Positions 7,893 to 17,052 of a DNA stretch of 64,000 nt are shown piece after piece. The DNA is from an uncultured Paenibacillaceae bacterium (lineage in GTDB: Bacteria; Bacillota; Bacilli; Aneurinibacillales; Aneurinibacillaceae), in assembly GCA_946478845.1 (NCBI GenBank), contig CAMLDI010000002.1, positions 164,492 through 228,491 on the forward strand. The letters are read 5' to 3'. Position 1 is the first letter of the stretch, and every line of letters starts with the position of its first letter. The notes under the pieces are model-generated. The model did no database searches, had not been told where the DNA came from, and saw only the letters and a list, made by a program, of their open reading frames with translations. The position numbers and the translations under genes were made by a program.

Positions 7893-9375
7893 TACCATCG
7901 ATCCCAAAACAGTATTACATTGGCTTCAGGGTCGAATTTTATTAGAAGAAGAAGTTCTATCCTTCCTGGTTTTTCATAAAGCAATTGAGATTGATACAGA
8001 AAAGTATCATGGTGAACCCACTGCTAAAATGCGTTCCCAGTGTCTGCAGTGGATTCAACTGTTAATGAATTATTCCCCTATTCAAATGAAAAAAGGAATT
8101 GAAAAGGATCAATGCAATCGGTGTGGGGCTGGTAAACAATATATTCATTGGGTTACATGTGCTAGATGTAAACAGCAATGTGGCTATTGTGAAAGATGCC
8201 TGTTAATGGGTAAGTGTAGAAGTTGTTCTCGCTTATATTTTTTCCCTTTAATTGAAAGGGAGTCCTCCTTTTATACAAATTCCATAACACATAATCTCTT
8301 GCCAACCTTAACCAATATTCAAAATGAGGCTTCAGAAAAGTTAATTGAGTTTTATCAGGAACCGGAAACAAAAGATTATCTCCTTTGGGCAGTGTGTGGA
8401 GCGGGTAAAACAGAGGTCATTTATCCATTGATTACCCTTGCCAGAAAAAGAAAAGATAGAGTCCTTTGGGCTACACCACGGCGAGATGTAGTATTAGAAT
8501 TAGCTCCACGTATGCAAAAGGTTTTCCCCGATGTTTTTATTTCAATTCTATATGGGGGTTGTGAAAATAGATGGAGCAATAGTGATATTGTTCTTTCTAC
8601 TACACATCAGGCTTTACGTTTTTATCGTTGTTTTGATTTAGTCATTATTGATGAAATAGATGCATTTCCTTTTCATAACGACCCAATGCTTCCTTATGTT
8701 GTTTCAAGGGCCTGTAAGGAAAGGGGCAAGACTGTATATTTAACTGCTACACCACGTGAAAGTTTAAAGAAACGGATGAAAAAAGGCTTGAAGGATCCAC
8801 ATTTTTTGCCTTATTATAAACTTCCAGTAAGGTATCATGGATTTCCATTGCCAGTTCCAAAGATTCAATTGGAATATAAACTGGGAAAAAGAATTAATGA
8901 AAGCAAAAGGATTCCCGTTCTACTGTCTTTTTTAAATAGATTAAGGGATGAAGGTCATCCTGGGTTTGTTTTTTTGCCATCGATAGATGCTTTGCCTCAG
9001 GTTAAAAAATATATTTTAACGTATGATTCTTACTGGGAAGGGCGTTTAGAAGTTGTTCATGCTTCTGACCCCTTTCGTGAGAAAAAAGTGATGGCAATCA
9101 GACAGGGAGAAATTCAGGTTTTATTGACAACAACAATCCTGGAACGGGGAGTGACCATCCCGGGAATTTCTCTTCTTGTATTTCAAGGAGATGCTCCCAT
9201 TTTTGATGAAGCTGCCCTGGTGCAAATTGCTGGACGGGCAGGAAGGTCGGCCCAATGTCCTACTGGAGAAGTTATTTTTCTTGCAGAGGACATTACCCGT
9301 GCTATGAAAGGGGCTATATCTCATATCAAAGAAATGAATCGATTAGCCAGAAAAAAAGGATATTTAAATGATTAA
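7885..9375 (+). CDS. comFA: ComFA-like DNA-uptake helicase/translocase
   Basis: Superfamily-2 ATPase that drives single-stranded DNA import during natural transformation. The N-terminal third contains a zinc-binding cluster of Cys pairs (residues about 76-113: CNRCG, CARCKQQC, CERC, CRSC), diagnostic of ComFA. Helicase motifs follow in order: I CGAGKTE (~172), Ia ATPRRDV, II IIDEIDAF (~256), III LTATP, then ILERGVTIPG and the motif VI QIAGRAGRS. It is 496 residues against about 460 in B. subtilis. The start is GTG inside the preceding gene with no strong site of its own, as expected for coupled translation. The usual partners comFB and comFC are absent; a terminator follows directly. Confidence 0.85.
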   Translation: MINTIDPKTVLHWLQGRILLEEEVLSFLVFHKAIEIDTEKYHGEPTAKMRSQCLQWIQLLMNYSPIQMKKGIEKDQCNRCGAGKQYIHWVTCARCKQQCGYCERCLLMGKCRSCSRLYFFPLIERESSFYTNSITHNLLPTLTNIQNEASEKLIEFYQEPETKDYLLWAVCGAGKTEVIYPLITLARKRKDRVLWATPRRDVVLELAPRMQKVFPDVFISILYGGCENRWSNSDIVLSTTHQALRFYRCFDLVIIDEIDAFPFHNDPMLPYVVSRACKERGKTVYLTATPRESLKKRMKKGLKDPHFLPYYKLPVRYHGFPLPVPKIQLEYKLGKRINESKRIPVLLSFLNRLRDEGHPGFVFLPSIDALPQVKKYILTYDSYWEGRLEVVHASDPFREKKVMAIRQGEIQVLLTTTILERGVTIPGISLLVFQGDAPIFDEAALVQIAGRAGRSAQCPTGEVIFLAEDITRAMKGAISHIKEMNRLARKKGYLND

Positions 9376-9407
9376 GGAGATGGGCTTCATGCCGATCTCC
9401 TTCTTTT
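9374..9407 (+). terminator. Terminator of comFA
   Basis: Stem AAGGAGATGGGC with GCCGATCTCCTT (one bulge) and loop TTCAT, followed by CTTTTT. Confidence 0.75.
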
Positions 9408-9563
9408 TCCTGATTTTTAGTATTTTTTTCGGTAGATAATCTCACAATAATTTTTAAAATTTTCAGAATTTTAGATTTACATAATCATAAAATGAATTTA
9501 AAATGTAATATAAGCTCCCTAATTAATAAGTTTAGGGAAAACCAATGTAAAGGAGGTGCAGAA

Positions 9564-9929
9564 ATGGCCGCGATCAATAAGGGATTACAAGCCCATGATC
9601 ATGCATTAAATGTTTTGGAGCTTTTATATCATGAGTTTTGGAATAAAGAACTCATGGTAAAGATTAAAAATGAGTTAGAGAAAGCTTATTTACACCTTAA
9701 GGAACATGTTTATAACGGGGAATGTGTATGCGGAGATCGGGAAAAGGATCTTCAATTTTATGGTTGGTTGTATGAAGAAATGAAGGAAGCTGTTGCAATA
9801 CAATCAATGGCGGTTGTTCCTGTACTTCGCGATGAATTATTGGAGTATTTCAAAACAAAGGATGATTCCCACCATTGCATTCAAGAATTATTGTTGAAAA
9901 AGCATACATGGGTAGAAGATATTGCTTGA
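9564..9929 (+). CDS. Hypothetical helical protein
   Basis: Not recognised. 121 residues starting at ATG 9564 behind an excellent AAAGGAGGTG site; the frame is open to 9492 but without a site. The sequence is predicted helical and soluble: a helix HALNVLELLYHEFW, charged helices rich in Glu and Lys, and a C-terminal HHCIQELLLKKHTW. It has two Cys in NGECVCGD and one in HHCIQ; with the His residues these could bind a metal, but spacing does not match a known finger. It stands alone between terminators, 190 bases after comFA. Confidence 0.6.
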   Translation: MAAINKGLQAHDHALNVLELLYHEFWNKELMVKIKNELEKAYLHLKEHVYNGECVCGDREKDLQFYGWLYEEMKEAVAIQSMAVVPVLRDELLEYFKTKDDSHHCIQELLLKKHTWVEDIA

Positions 9930-9952
9930 AGAATGGTGTATATTTAACAGAT

Positions 9953-9984
9953 AAGAGAGGAGTCTGTACTCCTCTCTTTTTTTT
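9953..9984. terminator. Bidirectional terminator
   Basis: Perfect stem AAGAGAGGAGT (9953-9963) with ACTCCTCTCTT (9968-9978) and loop CTGT, then T8. It lies between the convergent hypothetical gene and the ThiF-type gene. Confidence 0.85.
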
Positions 9985-9987
9985 ATT

Positions 9988-11010
9988 CTAAGAGCCTATA
10001 TACTTTGCGTATAAAGAACGGGCTAACACAGGGTTATCCGTTCCCTGGACCATCACCCGGCCATTTTTAAAGATGACCAGGGTATATTCACCAATATGGA
10101 AACGCAATAGAAAACGATTTTGTTCAACCTTTCCCAGGCTGCTAAAACGGGTGGCCAGTTCCTTTAAATCTAGCTTCCGATCTTTGTTTGGCGTGATTTG
10201 TACGCTGTTTCTGCCGCATAGAGACGTTACTGTATCTTCTTCTCCAGTTAGGTTCAAAAATTCATACTTTCCCTGTCCACAGGCTGGACAATCTTCTCTT
10301 TTTTTCTCTGATACATTCATTTGAAAATGTTGATTCCGCCAGACTTCGAAGTGTTCCAGATAGGGATTATAATAGGATTCTCGACCTAGGAGAATCTTTA
10401 ACCCTTCCACTGCCTGATATGAAGCTACAATATGAATAATGGGACCGATTACTCCTGCTGTATCACAGGTTTCTCCCCGATTCTCCGGGGGTTCTGGGAA
10501 TAGGCAGCGGAGGCAGGGAGTCTCATGGGGACGAATCGCTGTAAACATGCCCCGTGAGCTTACAGCCCCTCCATAAACCCAGGGAATACCGTGTTTGACT
10601 GCAACATCATTAATTAGAAAACGAATTTGAAAATTATCCGTTCCATCTAAGATTAAATCACAATCGGTTAATAGGGATTCTGCGTTTACAGGAGTGATAT
10701 CTTCGATCAGCGGTTCAATGACCACTTCACTGTTAATGGCTTTCAGTTTTTCATAAGCAGCGATGACTTTAGGCAGGTTATTTTTAGCATCATTTTCATC
10801 ATAGAGCATTTGCCGTTGTAAATTGCTAGGTTCCACAAAATCCCTGTCAATTAGGCGAACTTTGCCCACGCCGGCTCTTACCATATGATTAACAAGGACG
10901 GTCCCTAAGGCACCTGCCCCAACAATGGTTACTTTTTTTTGTTTTAACCTTTCTTGTCCCTCTTCTCCAATCCCGGGAAAAAGCATTTGTCTTGAATATC
11001 GTGTCTCCAT
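9988..11010 (-). CDS. ThiF/MoeB-type E1-like adenylyltransferase
   Basis: Activates the C-terminus of a ubiquitin-like sulfur carrier (ThiS or MoaD) by adenylation, supplying sulfur for thiamine or molybdopterin. Domains: Rossmann nucleotide motif GAGALG (residues 31-36), the Arg-containing NLQRQML segment, the DGTDNFQIR loop, two Cys pairs for structural zinc (CLRC and CPAC) and a candidate catalytic Cys in GETCDTAG. A further C-terminal domain of about 90 residues is not rhodanese-like. At 340 residues it resembles the longer Bacillus ThiF/MoeB proteins. ATG 11010 is chosen because AGGG lies 7 bases upstream; ATG 11034 has no site. No thi or moa partner is nearby, so thiamine versus cofactor role stays open. 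Confidence 0.8.
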   Translation of the reverse strand: METRYSRQMLFPGIGEEGQERLKQKKVTIVGAGALGTVLVNHMVRAGVGKVRLIDRDFVEPSNLQRQMLYDENDAKNNLPKVIAAYEKLKAINSEVVIEPLIEDITPVNAESLLTDCDLILDGTDNFQIRFLINDVAVKHGIPWVYGGAVSSRGMFTAIRPHETPCLRCLFPEPPENRGETCDTAGVIGPIIHIVASYQAVEGLKILLGRESYYNPYLEHFEVWRNQHFQMNVSEKKREDCPACGQGKYEFLNLTGEEDTVTSLCGRNSVQITPNKDRKLDLKELATRFSSLGKVEQNRFLLRFHIGEYTLVIFKNGRVMVQGTDNPVLARSLYAKYIGS

Positions 11011-11147
11011 TCTTGTCCCTCGTACTTTCCGCATTGTTTTCTATATTTTATCCTAGCTTTTGTAAGGGTTACAAGGTTTAGATTCTTTGAAAAATGATAT
11101 AATAAGGAAGTCTCTAGATTAATCTGGGAAAAGGAGTGAATAGTATC

Positions 11148-11606
11148 GTGCCAAAAAAGGGAGAAGTTCCAGTTAAATTAAATGATGAACAAATGGAACT
11201 GCTTAATGGAGAAACCCTGGTTCTCTTAGGGACCGTAGATGAAGATCACCAGGCCCCTGTCATTAACGCAATTTCCTGGGTGAAGGCTTATTCACCAGAA
11301 AAAATCCGTTTTTCCGTCACTGCCTCAGCCAGAACATTGATTAATATAAAAGGGAATCCCCGGATTACATTATGTTTAATAGGATTGGAAACTGTCTATT
11401 CTATTACTGGGGTATGCCGGATTCTTTCTGAGAAAATGGAAGGTGTGGCTATACCTCTGGCAAAAATTGAAGTAGACATTACCGGGGTTTATGATAGTAT
11501 GTTTTGGGGTGCAAAAATCTCACAAGCCCCTGTATTTGAGAAAACCTATGATCCCGCCAAAGCAAAGGCGTTGGATGAAGAAGTATATAAAGCATTAATG
11601 AACTAG
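11148..11606 (+). CDS. Pyridoxamine 5'-phosphate oxidase-family flavin-binding protein
   Basis: A split-barrel FMN-binding protein of about 150 residues. Features: LNDEQMELLNGETLVLLGTVDE (first helix-strand), AISWVKAYSPEKIRFSV, and NIKGNPRITLCLIG, which is the typical third strand. Such proteins bind flavin or haem, but a specific reaction cannot be assigned. The start is GTG 11148, with AAAGGAG about 11 bases upstream; GTG 11136 overlaps that site and is unlikely. It is 37 bases ahead of dacF on the same strand, so the two may be cotranscribed. Confidence 0.75.
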   Translation: MPKKGEVPVKLNDEQMELLNGETLVLLGTVDEDHQAPVINAISWVKAYSPEKIRFSVTASARTLINIKGNPRITLCLIGLETVYSITGVCRILSEKMEGVAIPLAKIEVDITGVYDSMFWGAKISQAPVFEKTYDPAKAKALDEEVYKALMN

Positions 11607-11643
11607 ACCTCTAGATAATACAAAATGTAAGGTGGATTGAATT

Positions 11644-12783
11644 GTGAAGAAACTTGCTTTATGTCTGATTGTGCTAATGCAATGTATGTTACCTGCTTCT
11701 GTTTTTGCTGAAAAAGGCACAACCAAGAGCAGTACAAAACCTCCTGTGGTGAACAGTGAGGCGGCAATACTCATGGATGCTAAAACCGGCCATATTCTCT
11801 ATGAAAAAAACGAGAATGAACGCCTTTATCCAGCTAGCATTACAAAGATTGCCACAGGGATTCTTGCCATTGAGCAAGGAAACTTAAATGACATCGTAAC
11901 GGTATCTAAAAAGGCACGGGATGTGGAAGGGACCCGCGTGTACCTGGTAGAAGGGGAAAAGGTCCGTATGGAGGATCTGGTATATGGGTTGTTAATGAAT
12001 TCAGGGAATGATGCAGCCATTGCCATTGCTGAACATATTGATGGCAGCGTGGAGAAATTCGCTGAGCGGATGAATAAATTTGTCGCTTCTATTGGGGCTA
12101 CAGGAACCCATTTTACCAATCCCCATGGTTTATTCGATTCTAATCACTATACAACGGCCAGTGATATGGCTAAAATCGCTTCCTATGCCATGCAAAATCC
12201 CAAGTTCCGCGAAGTGGTAGGGACGAAAAAGAGAGCATGGAACGGGAAAGAGTGGAAGACAACAATCATTAACCATCACAAGTTGCTAGGCAGCTATCCT
12301 GGGGCTACAGGGATTAAAAATGGTTATGTGGATGAATCCCGTCATACTCTTGTTTCCTCAGCGGAGCGTGATGGTACAGAGTTTATTACCGTAATTATGA
12401 AAGCGCAATCTAGCCAAGGACAATATGAGGATACGATTCGTTTATTAGATTATGGTTTTGAAAACTACCGCACAGCAACCGTGCTTGGTTCTGGCCAGGT
12501 CATTCCATATAAAGGAAAACAATATACAGTAAGCACGGATATTTTTGGTACCGTACCCGCCGATGAAACCTATCATGTTTCTTTGAATGATCAGTTGCAG
12601 CTGGAAATTAGCACACCATCAGGCGTATTGACACAAGTAGATCCACAGTTCACAGATGTAAAGTCGATTGTTTCAACGAGTGAGTTACAGTTGGACCGTT
12701 TCATTTCTGCGAGTCTATGGACGATGTTCGCCTTAGCTCTGGGAAGTTTCCTCTTCACCTTTATTAGAAGAGTTCGGGCTTAA
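11644..12783 (+). CDS. dacF: DacF-type D-alanyl-D-alanine carboxypeptidase
   Basis: Low-molecular-weight penicillin-binding protein that trims the pentapeptide of peptidoglycan. A signal peptide ends at VFA (residue 22). Active-site motifs: SITK at 65-68 (nucleophile Ser65), SGN at 120-122, and KNG at 225-227 where KTG is usual. A C-terminal beta domain (about 270-345) is followed by a helix (MFALALGSFLFTFI) and basic RRVRA, giving membrane attachment. Start is GTG with AAGGTGG upstream. The dacF name reflects similarity to the sporulation enzyme; dacA and dacB cannot be excluded. The Thr-to-Asn change in the third motif is seen in some family members and need not abolish activity. Confidence 0.8.
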   Translation: MKKLALCLIVLMQCMLPASVFAEKGTTKSSTKPPVVNSEAAILMDAKTGHILYEKNENERLYPASITKIATGILAIEQGNLNDIVTVSKKARDVEGTRVYLVEGEKVRMEDLVYGLLMNSGNDAAIAIAEHIDGSVEKFAERMNKFVASIGATGTHFTNPHGLFDSNHYTTASDMAKIASYAMQNPKFREVVGTKKRAWNGKEWKTTIINHHKLLGSYPGATGIKNGYVDESRHTLVSSAERDGTEFITVIMKAQSSQGQYEDTIRLLDYGFENYRTATVLGSGQVIPYKGKQYTVSTDIFGTVPADETYHVSLNDQLQLEISTPSGVLTQVDPQFTDVKSIVSTSELQLDRFISASLWTMFALALGSFLFTFIRRVRA

Positions 12784-12787
12784 ATAG

Positions 12788-12818
12788 AAAGGTAATCCTT
12801 TGTAGGATTACCTTTCTT
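12788..12818. terminator. Bidirectional terminator
   Basis: Perfect 12-base-pair stem (12788-12799 with 12804-12815), loop TTGT, T/A runs on both sides; between convergent dacF and the DUF309 gene. Confidence 0.85.
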
Positions 12819-13204
12819 TATTCCTCTACCCCCTGAGGCTGGCAACTTTCTACTTCTTTTTTTAAATCCGGGTCCGTAATCTTAATGAAGAAAGGGGAGA
12901 AAGGAACTTGATCTAAATTTTTTAAGTAATCTCTTGTTTTATTAAATAGATCAACCTCATCAATCCCCGTTGGCCCATTCCATTCTGCGTCCTTTTTCTT
13001 CAGGGCTCCTTCAAATAATTTCTGGGCACCTGTTCGATTCCCATTGCGATAATGATAAAGGCCGACAGCAATTTGCAAGAAAGCCTGTAGTTTTTTATTT
13101 CTTCCCTCATCCAACCAAAAAGCTTCCATGACCTCATGGCATTCATAATAATCCTGAGTCACATTGAAATGATAGAGGAACTCAATATACAACCGATGAT
13201 ACAT
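12818..13204 (-). CDS. DUF309 family protein
   Basis: 128 residues, all helical. It carries the DUF309 pattern: DYYECHEVMEAFW near the N-terminus (His-Glu with a following Trp) and LQIAVGLYHYRNGN, where the His and Arg are conserved. The family is widespread in Bacillales (YpuF type) and has no assigned activity; its helical bundle with conserved His/Glu has led to suggestions of metal binding. It lies 26 bases downstream of the IMPDH gene on the same strand and may be cotranscribed with it. Confidence 0.7.
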   Translation of the reverse strand: MYHRLYIEFLYHFNVTQDYYECHEVMEAFWLDEGRNKKLQAFLQIAVGLYHYRNGNRTGAQKLFEGALKKKDAEWNGPTGIDEVDLFNKTRDYLKNLDQVPFSPFFIKITDPDLKKEVESCQPQGVEE

Positions 13205-13230
13205 TCCTGTGGATTCCCCTTTATTCGTTT

Positions 13231-14730
13231 TTACTCCCCAGAAAAGCTACTTTCCTTCATAATGACATCGTGTGCACCCCCCTCAACAAGACTAGTTGCG
13301 GAAACTAACGTAATTCTGGCATTACGCTGTAACTCTTCAATAGACTTTGCACCACAATTAGACATTGTGGATTTAATCTTAAGAATGGTCTTGTCTAAGT
13401 TTTCTCGCAGGCTTCCCGCATAAGGTACGTAGGAATCAACCCCTTCTTCGAAAACAAGTCCCTGCTTACCACCGGTATCATACCTTTGCCAGTTTCGTGC
13501 CCGATTAGAGCCTTCTCCCCAGAACTCTTTGACAAAGTTATTGCCCACCTTGAGTTTCTTGGTTGGGCTCTCATCAAATCTAGCGAAGTATCTTCCCATC
13601 ATAACGAAATCTGCACCCATGGCTAACGCAAGGGTAATGTGATAATCGTGGACAATCCCACCGTCAGAACAGATCGGTACGTAAATACCTGTTTCCTCAA
13701 AGTATTTTTCTCTTGCATCCGCAACTTCGATAATCGAGGTTGCTTGTCCTCTGCCTATTCCTTTTTGTTCTCTTGTAATACAAATCGAACCACCGCCGAT
13801 TCCTACCTTAACAAAGTCTGCACCCGATTCCACAAGATATAAGAATCCTTCGCGATCAACGACATTTCCAGCTCCGATTTTTACGTCGAAGTTCGATTTT
13901 ACATATTCTATAGTTTCACGTTGCCATTCACTATATCCATCCGAAGCATCTATTACCAAAATGTCTACTCCTGCTTCAACTAAAGCTGGTACTCTTTCCT
14001 TATAGTCCCTTGTATTGATTCCAGCACCAACAATATATCTTTTATTAGCATCAAGAAGGGCTAGCGGATTTTCTTTATGAGTGTCGTAATCTTTTCGGAA
14101 AACAAGATATTGTAGATTATGTTGTTCATCTACAATCGGCAAACAATTTAGTTTGTGCTTCCAAATCAAATCATTTGCTTCAGATAAGTTTATACCTGAC
14201 TTACCGTAAATGAGAGAAGAGAGTGGAGTCATGAATTCACTTATGTTCTTGTCCAGTGAATCCCGACTTATTCTGTAATCCCTACTTGTCACGATGCCAA
14301 CGAGCTTTCCATTTGCTGTCCCGTCATTAGTGATTGCTACAGTCGAATGGCCAGTTTTTTCTTTTAAGTCCAACACATCTTTAAGAGTATGATGTGGTGT
14401 CAAATTTGACCGACTAACAACAAAACCCGCTTTATATTCCTTTACCTTTCGTACCATTGACGCTTGATCAACTACAGATTGGGCACCATAAATAAAAGAA
14501 ATACCGCCAGATCGAGCTAATGCAATCGCCATATTATGGTCAGAAACGGACTGCATAACAGCTGATGAAAACGGTATATTTAGTGAAATATTTGGTTGTT
14601 CGCCTTTTTTAAATTTGGTAATAGGTGTTTTTAAATCAATATTTGCCGGAGTACAGTCCTTCGTTGTCAAATTGGGAATCAATAAAAATTCGCTGAACGT
14701 CCGAGACGGTTCTAAATAATAAAATGCCAC
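13231..14730 (-). CDS. guaB: IMP dehydrogenase of the Tritrichomonas type
   Basis: Oxidises IMP to XMP with NAD+, the committed step to GMP. Domains: N-terminal barrel half ([18 protein letters not shown]), a CBS pair inserted at about 95-215, then the second half with the catalytic Cys loop [17 protein letters not shown] and the mobile flap [15 protein letters not shown], whose Arg-Tyr dyad acts as the general base. The flap and the end [11 protein letters not shown] match, from memory, the enzyme of the protist Tritrichomonas foetus far better than ordinary B. subtilis GuaB. ATG 14745 has no ribosome site. GTG 14730 has GGAG 9 bases upstream and begins with [11 protein letters not shown], matching the protist N-terminus, so it is preferred. 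Probably an extra IMPDH besides a standard guaB elsewhere. Confidence 0.85.
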   Translation of the reverse strand: MAFYYLEPSRTFSEFLLIPNLTTKDCTPANIDLKTPITKFKKGEQPNISLNIPFSSAVMQSVSDHNMAIALARSGGISFIYGAQSVVDQASMVRKVKEYKAGFVVSRSNLTPHHTLKDVLDLKEKTGHSTVAITNDGTANGKLVGIVTSRDYRISRDSLDKNISEFMTPLSSLIYGKSGINLSEANDLIWKHKLNCLPIVDEQHNLQYLVFRKDYDTHKENPLALLDANKRYIVGAGINTRDYKERVPALVEAGVDILVIDASDGYSEWQRETIEYVKSNFDVKIGAGNVVDREGFLYLVESGADFVKVGIGGGSICITREQKGIGRGQATSIIEVADAREKYFEETGIYVPICSDGGIVHDYHITLALAMGADFVMMGRYFARFDESPTKKLKVGNNFVKEFWGEGSNRARNWQRYDTGGKQGLVFEEGVDSYVPYAGSLRENLDKTILKIKSTMSNCGAKSIEELQRNARITLVSATSLVEGGAHDVIMKESSFSGE

Positions 14731-14769
14731 TTTCTCCAACTCCATATCTTTTTTTTGTAAATTTTTAAA

Positions 14770-14798
14770 ATCTTAACACCGGATTATATGAAAGTCAA
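14770..14798 (-). promoter_or_regulatory. Promoter of the IMPDH gene
   Basis: Minus strand: -35 TTGACT (14798-14793), 17-base spacer, -10 TAAGAT (14775-14770). A start near 14763 leaves a leader of about 33 bases to GTG 14730. Confidence 0.65.
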
Positions 14799-14819
14799 CA
14801 AAAATAAAATGCTATACCC

Positions 14820-14848
14820 TTGATTTTTTTAGGTGATGGTATTATTAT
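14820..14848 (+). promoter_or_regulatory. Promoter of clpE
   Basis: -35 TTGATT (14820-14825), 17-base spacer, -10 TATTAT (14843-14848). The CtsR operator begins about 10 bases downstream and would overlap the start of transcription. Confidence 0.65.
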
Positions 14849-14858
14849 GTAAACAAAT

Positions 14859-14882
14859 AGTCAAAGAAAGTCAAAGTCAAAC
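14859..14882 (+). promoter_or_regulatory. CtsR heat-shock operator
   Basis: AGTCAAA-GAA-AGTCAAA (14859-14875) matches the CtsR consensus (RGTCAAA NAN RGTCAAA) exactly, and a third GTCAAAC repeat follows at 14876-14882. CtsR represses clp genes in Firmicutes and releases them on heat stress. Confidence 0.85.
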
Positions 14883-14921
14883 TAAAGAATGACAAGACTT
14901 GAAAAAAAGGAGACGATATCG

Positions 14922-17012
14922 ATGTTATGTACAAATTGTAAACAGCAGGAGGCTATCGTTCACGTTCAGATTCAAAGGAATCAGCAAAAACAGGAGGAAC
15001 ATCTCTGCAACACTTGTTATCAAGAATTAAAAAAAGAAATAACAACTCCTTTTGATCCAATGGATTCTCTCTTTCATTCCTTCTTTAAGGAGGGATTCGC
15101 AACACCCTATACTCAGCCAATGGATTCCTTCTCAGACCCTACTGCAGGTGGAAGTTCATGTTCTTTAAACACACCTCCAGCCACAAAAGAAAAGAGCATT
15201 TTAAAAGACTTTGGCCGTAATTTAACCCAAATTGCCAAAACGGGATTAATTGATCCAGTGATTGGACGGGAAAAAGAAATTGACCAGGTTATTGAAGTAT
15301 TAAATCGCCGCAATAAAAATAATCCCGTGCTCATTGGTGAACCAGGGGTAGGGAAGACAGCCATTGCAGAAGGGTTGGCTTTACGCATTAGTGAAGGGAA
15401 TGTACCTGCAAAATTAAAAAGTAAAGAAGTGATTTCTCTAGATGTAGCTTCTCTTGTTTCTGGCACATCTTATCGGGGCCAGTTTGAAGAACGGATGAAG
15501 CAGTTAATGCAAGAACTCCAGGGGCAAAAAAATGTGATTCTATTCATTGATGAAATTCATCAATTAGTAGGTGCAGGGAAAGCAGAAGGCTCCATGGATG
15601 CAGGAAATATTTTAAAACCTGCTTTAGCTCGTGGAGAGTTGCAAGTTGTAGGAGCAACCACCCTGAAAGAATATCGGGAAATTGAAAAGGATGGCGCTTT
15701 AGAACGCCGTTTTCAACCTATTATGGTCAATGAACCAACGGTGGAAGATACCATTAAGATTCTTAAAGGGTTGCGCCCAAAATATGAAACATACCATCAG
15801 GTTCAATATTCTGATGAAGCCATTGAAGCCTGTGTCCATCTGTCCCATCGTTATATCCAGGATCGCCACCTTCCTGACAAAGCCATCGATTTAATGGATG
15901 AAGCGGGTTCCAGGGTCAATTTAAATACCAGTGCAGAAGATGAGGAAAGTATGAACCAGCGTCTCCAAGAAATTGCCCGGGAGAAAAAAAGGGCAGCGGA
16001 AAAAGAAGAATATGAAAAAGCTGCCCTTCTCCGCCAGGAAGAACTTCAACTGGAAGAAAAACTGGCAAAACAAGAAAAGAAAGAAAACCAAAATGAAGTT
16101 ACTCTGGAAGAAATTCAACACATCGTGGAAAACAAAACAGGCATTCCCGTCCGCAAACTGCAAATGGCAGAACAACAAAAGTTGAAAAATCTTGCTGAGA
16201 ATTTAGGGAAGAAAGTGATTGGCCAAACTGAAGCGGTGCAAAAAGTGGCAAAAGCCATTCGTCGCTCCCGTGCAGGGATGAGAGATGGAAAGCGCCCTAT
16301 TGCCTCCTTTCTCTTCATGGGACCCACAGGGGTTGGGAAAACGGAATTAACCCGTTGCCTTGCCGAAGAGCTGTTCGGTGACCGTGAAGCCATGATTCGC
16401 CTGGATATGAGTGAGTATATGGAAAAACACACGGTATCTAAATTAATTGGGGCACCTCCAGGATATATTGGTTATGATGAAGCGGGACAATTAACGGAGC
16501 TGGTTCGCCGCCATCCTTACAGCATTATTTTATTAGACGAAATGGAAAAAGCCCACCCAGATGTACAGAACATGTTTCTTCAAGTTCTAGAAGATGGCCA
16601 ATTAACCGATAGCCAGGGCCGCAAAGTTAGCTTTAAAGACACTGTGGTGATTATGACCAGTAATGCCCAGTTTGTAGAAGCCCATTTTAGACCAGAATTC
16701 TTAAATAGGCTGGATGGAATTGTTGCCTTCCAGGCTCTCGGAAAAGAACAACTTGTTGGGATTGTTGATTTGATGTTACAGGAAGTAAACATGAGATTAG
16801 CCCAAAACCAAATGGTGATGGAAATCAGTTCAGCAGCTAAAGAAAAATTAGCTGAGTTAGGTTATGATCCCAAGTATGGTGCACGGCCTTTGCGCAGGGT
16901 CATTCAAGAACAAGTGGAAGATGCGATTGTCGATTTGATTCTTGATGAAGAAGCGAAGGAAGTCCTTGTAGATGTAGAGGATGACAAAATTGTTGTAAAG
17001 AAAAAAGCATAA
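14922..17012 (+). CDS. clpE: ClpE ATP-dependent unfoldase
   Basis: HSP100 chaperone that unfolds damaged proteins for the ClpP protease. In place of the Clp-N domain it starts with a small zinc finger (MLCTNC and a second pair CNTC), which defines ClpE. Two AAA+ modules follow: Walker [10 protein letters not shown] near 140 with FIDEIHQL, and GPTGVGKTE near 466 with [10 protein letters not shown]. Between them lie a short coiled linker and a UVR-like segment ([18 protein letters not shown]). At 696 residues it matches the roughly 700 of B. subtilis ClpE. Start ATG 14922 has AAAGGAG upstream. The loop between TSNA and FRPEFLNR in the second module is much shorter than usual. A CtsR operator precedes it. 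Confidence 0.92.
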   Translation: MLCTNCKQQEAIVHVQIQRNQQKQEEHLCNTCYQELKKEITTPFDPMDSLFHSFFKEGFATPYTQPMDSFSDPTAGGSSCSLNTPPATKEKSILKDFGRNLTQIAKTGLIDPVIGREKEIDQVIEVLNRRNKNNPVLIGEPGVGKTAIAEGLALRISEGNVPAKLKSKEVISLDVASLVSGTSYRGQFEERMKQLMQELQGQKNVILFIDEIHQLVGAGKAEGSMDAGNILKPALARGELQVVGATTLKEYREIEKDGALERRFQPIMVNEPTVEDTIKILKGLRPKYETYHQVQYSDEAIEACVHLSHRYIQDRHLPDKAIDLMDEAGSRVNLNTSAEDEESMNQRLQEIAREKKRAAEKEEYEKAALLRQEELQLEEKLAKQEKKENQNEVTLEEIQHIVENKTGIPVRKLQMAEQQKLKNLAENLGKKVIGQTEAVQKVAKAIRRSRAGMRDGKRPIASFLFMGPTGVGKTELTRCLAEELFGDREAMIRLDMSEYMEKHTVSKLIGAPPGYIGYDEAGQLTELVRRHPYSIILLDEMEKAHPDVQNMFLQVLEDGQLTDSQGRKVSFKDTVVIMTSNAQFVEAHFRPEFLNRLDGIVAFQALGKEQLVGIVDLMLQEVNMRLAQNQMVMEISSAAKEKLAELGYDPKYGARPLRRVIQEQVEDAIVDLILDEEAKEVLVDVEDDKIVVKKKA

Positions 17013-17020
17013 ATAAAGTA

Positions 17021-17052
17021 AAATAGGAGCCGTTGATTCGGCTCCTATTTCT
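17021..17052. terminator. Bidirectional terminator
   Basis: Perfect 12-base-pair stem AAATAGGAGCCG with CGGCTCCTATTT, loop TTGATT; between convergent clpE and the deaminase gene, overlapping the last codons of the latter. Confidence 0.8.
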
